A stretch of 41,423 nucleotides of DNA from positions 1 to 41,423 of the IMG/VR virus record IMGVR_UViG_3300033146_000746. One strand, 5' to 3'. Every line of letters begins with the position of its first letter. The stretch's first letter is position 1. The DNA is from a virus. The notes below the pieces were generated by a model. That model searched no databases. It saw only the letters and a list, made by a program, of their open reading frames with translations, and was not told the DNA's origin. The position numbers and the translations under genes were made by a program. Positions 40,102-41,423 of this stretch are shown piece after piece.

Positions 40102-40789
40102 TTTGGTCCCTTTCGTTTAATTTTTCGCTATAGTATGTATTTGTTTCTGGACAATAACATGTTAATTCTAATCCATACACACAACCAGTATCTATACCTA
40201 TTTTATTTTTTTGGATTAATACTTTATTCATTGGAGTATGACCAAAAACGACAATTTTACCAAAGAATACTTTAGAATTCAAAAAACGATTTCGAATCCA
40301 TAACATATCATCTTCAATTTGGTTTTCTAATTCTAATTCAGGATAAACTCCAGCATGAACATAAAAATATTTGTCATCTTCATAAAACAGTGGTAATTTT
40401 TCCATCCATTCTTTATCTTCTTTGGGAACTTTTGGTAGATTTTTTCTCCAAAGAGCACTAGCTTCTTCATCTCTAAAATCAGGTCTTACTTTTTCTTCTG
40501 GAGTTCGAGTATCATATGAATTTAAAGTTGTATCGCCTCCATTAGATATCCAGATTTGTGCGTCACGTTTTTTTGTACACATATCTTCATGATTGCCTTT
40601 TAGAGCTATCGCTTGCCCAGATTCTGTCAATTCTTTGACATATTGAACTACCTGTTTAGAATATAAACCACGGTCAATATAATCACCCAAGAAAACGAAT
40701 TTGTCACCTTGCTCAAATGGTAGTTTATTGATTAATCTTAATAATGTATGATAGCATCCATGTATGTCACCAATTGCGTAAGTTTTCAT
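40073..40789 (-). CDS. PPP-family (lambda-phosphatase-like) phosphatase
   Basis: A 238-residue protein. GDIHG (7-11), GDYIDRG (35-41), GNHE (65-68), a VHAG histidine and FGHTP give the complete PPP serine/threonine phosphatase set, closest in size to lambda phosphatase. It could dephosphorylate proteins or small phosphates. AAGGA before the ATG; start overlaps the upstream stop (ATGA). Together with the 35767-36504 protein it makes two different metallophosphoesterases in one early block. Confidence 0.85.
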   Translation of the reverse strand: MKTYAIGDIHGCYHTLLRLINKLPFEQGDKFVFLGDYIDRGLYSKQVVQYVKELTESGQAIALKGNHEDMCTKKRDAQIWISNGGDTTLNSYDTRTPEEKVRPDFRDEEASALWRKNLPKVPKEDKEWMEKLPLFYEDDKYFYVHAGVYPELELENQIEDDMLWIRNRFLNSKVFFGKIVVFGHTPMNKVLIQKNKIGIDTGCVYGLELTCYCPETNTYYSEKLNERDQNEYSKDQRD

Positions 40790-41301
40790 TTGGATTCCTT
40801 AAAATGTTTGTATTGTTTTTCAACATATAACTCTAAAATTTGAGAATTGTATTCGTCATCTCGAACATAATTATAATAATCTAAAATCCGCAATTTAGAT
40901 TTAGCATGAAGGTCGCTAATGATGCCATATATTTCAATACGTTTAGCACCTAATTGTTCCAATTCATCAATAAAATCGTCTGGAAATAAACAATCCTCCA
41001 CTTTCTCGTTACTATAAAAGTCTGGATTATAAATGGTAATATAACACTCACTGTAATCTAATCTACCATATACCCATTCATACCCTTTGTACTCAGGAAA
41101 TAATGCTAAAATTTTAGTAGACAATAAACCTCTAAGGCGTTTAGCTTCAGGAATCCAAATTTCTCGATGCTCTTGTTTGGTTTTTTGACAATATGCGAAA
41201 TCGCCCTGAGCATGTTGATGAGCCTTTATTAACTCGTTAACATCTCCGGATAACCCTAGATTACTAGTAAGGATTTCAATATATTCTACATATTTGTTCA
41301 T
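40786..41301 (-). CDS. Unknown protein (171 aa)
   Basis: CTGGAGAAAATAATG is the same start region as in the DUF2493-like gene. The protein is soluble with mixed helix and strand, tyrosine-rich (EYKGYEWVYGRLDYSECYIT), and ends in a charged helix. No motif recognised. It forms an operon with the phosphatase, WYL_2-like and helicase genes through overlaps. Confidence 0.8.
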   Translation of the reverse strand: MNKYVEYIEILTSNLGLSGDVNELIKAHQHAQGDFAYCQKTKQEHREIWIPEAKRLRGLLSTKILALFPEYKGYEWVYGRLDYSECYITIYNPDFYSNEKVEDCLFPDDFIDELEQLGAKRIEIYGIISDLHAKSKLRILDYYNYVRDDEYNSQILELYVEKQYKHFKESK

Positions 41302-41423
41302 TATTTTCTCCAGATTTCTATAACACCACGTAAATATTGTGAGATATCAGATTTGAAATCTACCCAAATATCATTCTTAATGAATACAATAAATCTAGTA
41401 CTAAATATCAATAATATCCAACC
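41301..41423 (-). CDS. 3' end of a gene entering from the right (partial)
   Basis: The minus frame is open from the window edge to a TAA at 41301-41303 that shares a base with the next ATG (TAATG). It encodes 40 residues, opening with a hydrophobic stretch (GWILLIFSTRFIVFI) and ending GVIEIWRK. The tight overlap suggests a real gene. Its start and function are outside the window. Confidence 0.6.
   Translation of the reverse strand, partial: GWILLIFSTRFIVFIKNDIWVDFKSDISQYLRGVIEIWRK

Noticed and set aside
1-41423. tRNA genes, CRISPR arrays, insertion sequences, integrase or homing endonuclease genes
   Set aside because: None seen; nearly all bases are in close-packed phage genes and the gaps are short regulatory spacers.

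Overview
The window is part of a T4-like (contractile-tailed, strictly lytic) phage genome that is strongly AT-rich. Three signs point this way. The genes form a baseplate, tail-tube and tail-fibre set recognisable as homologues of T4 gp5, gp27, gp53, gp48/gp54/gp19, gp26, gp6, gp7 and gp25. There is a gp32-type single-stranded DNA-binding protein and a gp33-type late-transcription coactivator. Genes are preceded either by the T4 late promoter octamer TATAAATA or by near-consensus sigma-70 promoters carrying an inverted repeat in the spacer, as in the PeSL cassettes of pseudo-T-even phages such as RB43 and RB49. The host is probably a proteobacterium. The unusually large gp6, the low GC and the many fibre genes recall large T4-related phages, but no genus can be assigned from the sequence alone.

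Layout. Almost everything is on the minus strand, so it is transcribed from right to left. (1) 41423-32707 is an early/middle block: several small unknown proteins, two metallophosphoesterases, a WYL_2-like protein, a DinG/XPD-type helicase, a DUF2493/SLOG protein, gp33, a Lar-like zinc ribbon, a DHH phosphoesterase and gp32. Its sigma-70 promoters lie at 37116-37144, 35492-35519 and 33823-33850. (2) A strong terminator at 32644-32678 separates gp32 from a late operon that opens with gp25 and giant gp6. It continues through accessory baseplate proteins (one with a PKD-like domain), a gp7-like wedge protein and a run of fibre genes. (3) A second late promoter (16685-16692) serves a glycine-rich adhesin and more fibre genes. 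(4) A lone sigma-70 promoter (12504-12531) drives a DUF1617-like gene. (5) A third late promoter (11513-11520), nested in a hairpin, opens the tube/hub operon: three tube-fold proteins, the gp26-like chaperone with a -1 frameshift extension, the tape measure, a tube initiator/cap protein, gp53, gp27, the gp5 OB-fold piece and the spike. (6) At the left end a palindromic late promoter (2028-2039) fires both ways, towards an S74-type fibre and towards a plus-strand gene of unknown function.

The most notable points are: a complete -1 programmed-frameshift signal (slippery heptamer, 6-nt spacer, 12-bp stem) between the gp26-like gene and the tape measure gene; a gp5 OB-fold gene whose reading frame is broken by 17 nt between TTAGA repeats; three similar stem-loops in the gp32 leader that may be an autoregulatory operator; the palindromic bidirectional late promoter; and hairpins placed so that read-through RNA, but not RNA from the local promoter, would mask a ribosome binding site.

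No stretch longer than about 300 bases is without a gene. No tRNA, CRISPR array, insertion sequence or integrase was seen. All product assignments come from reading motifs and gene order; no database search was run.
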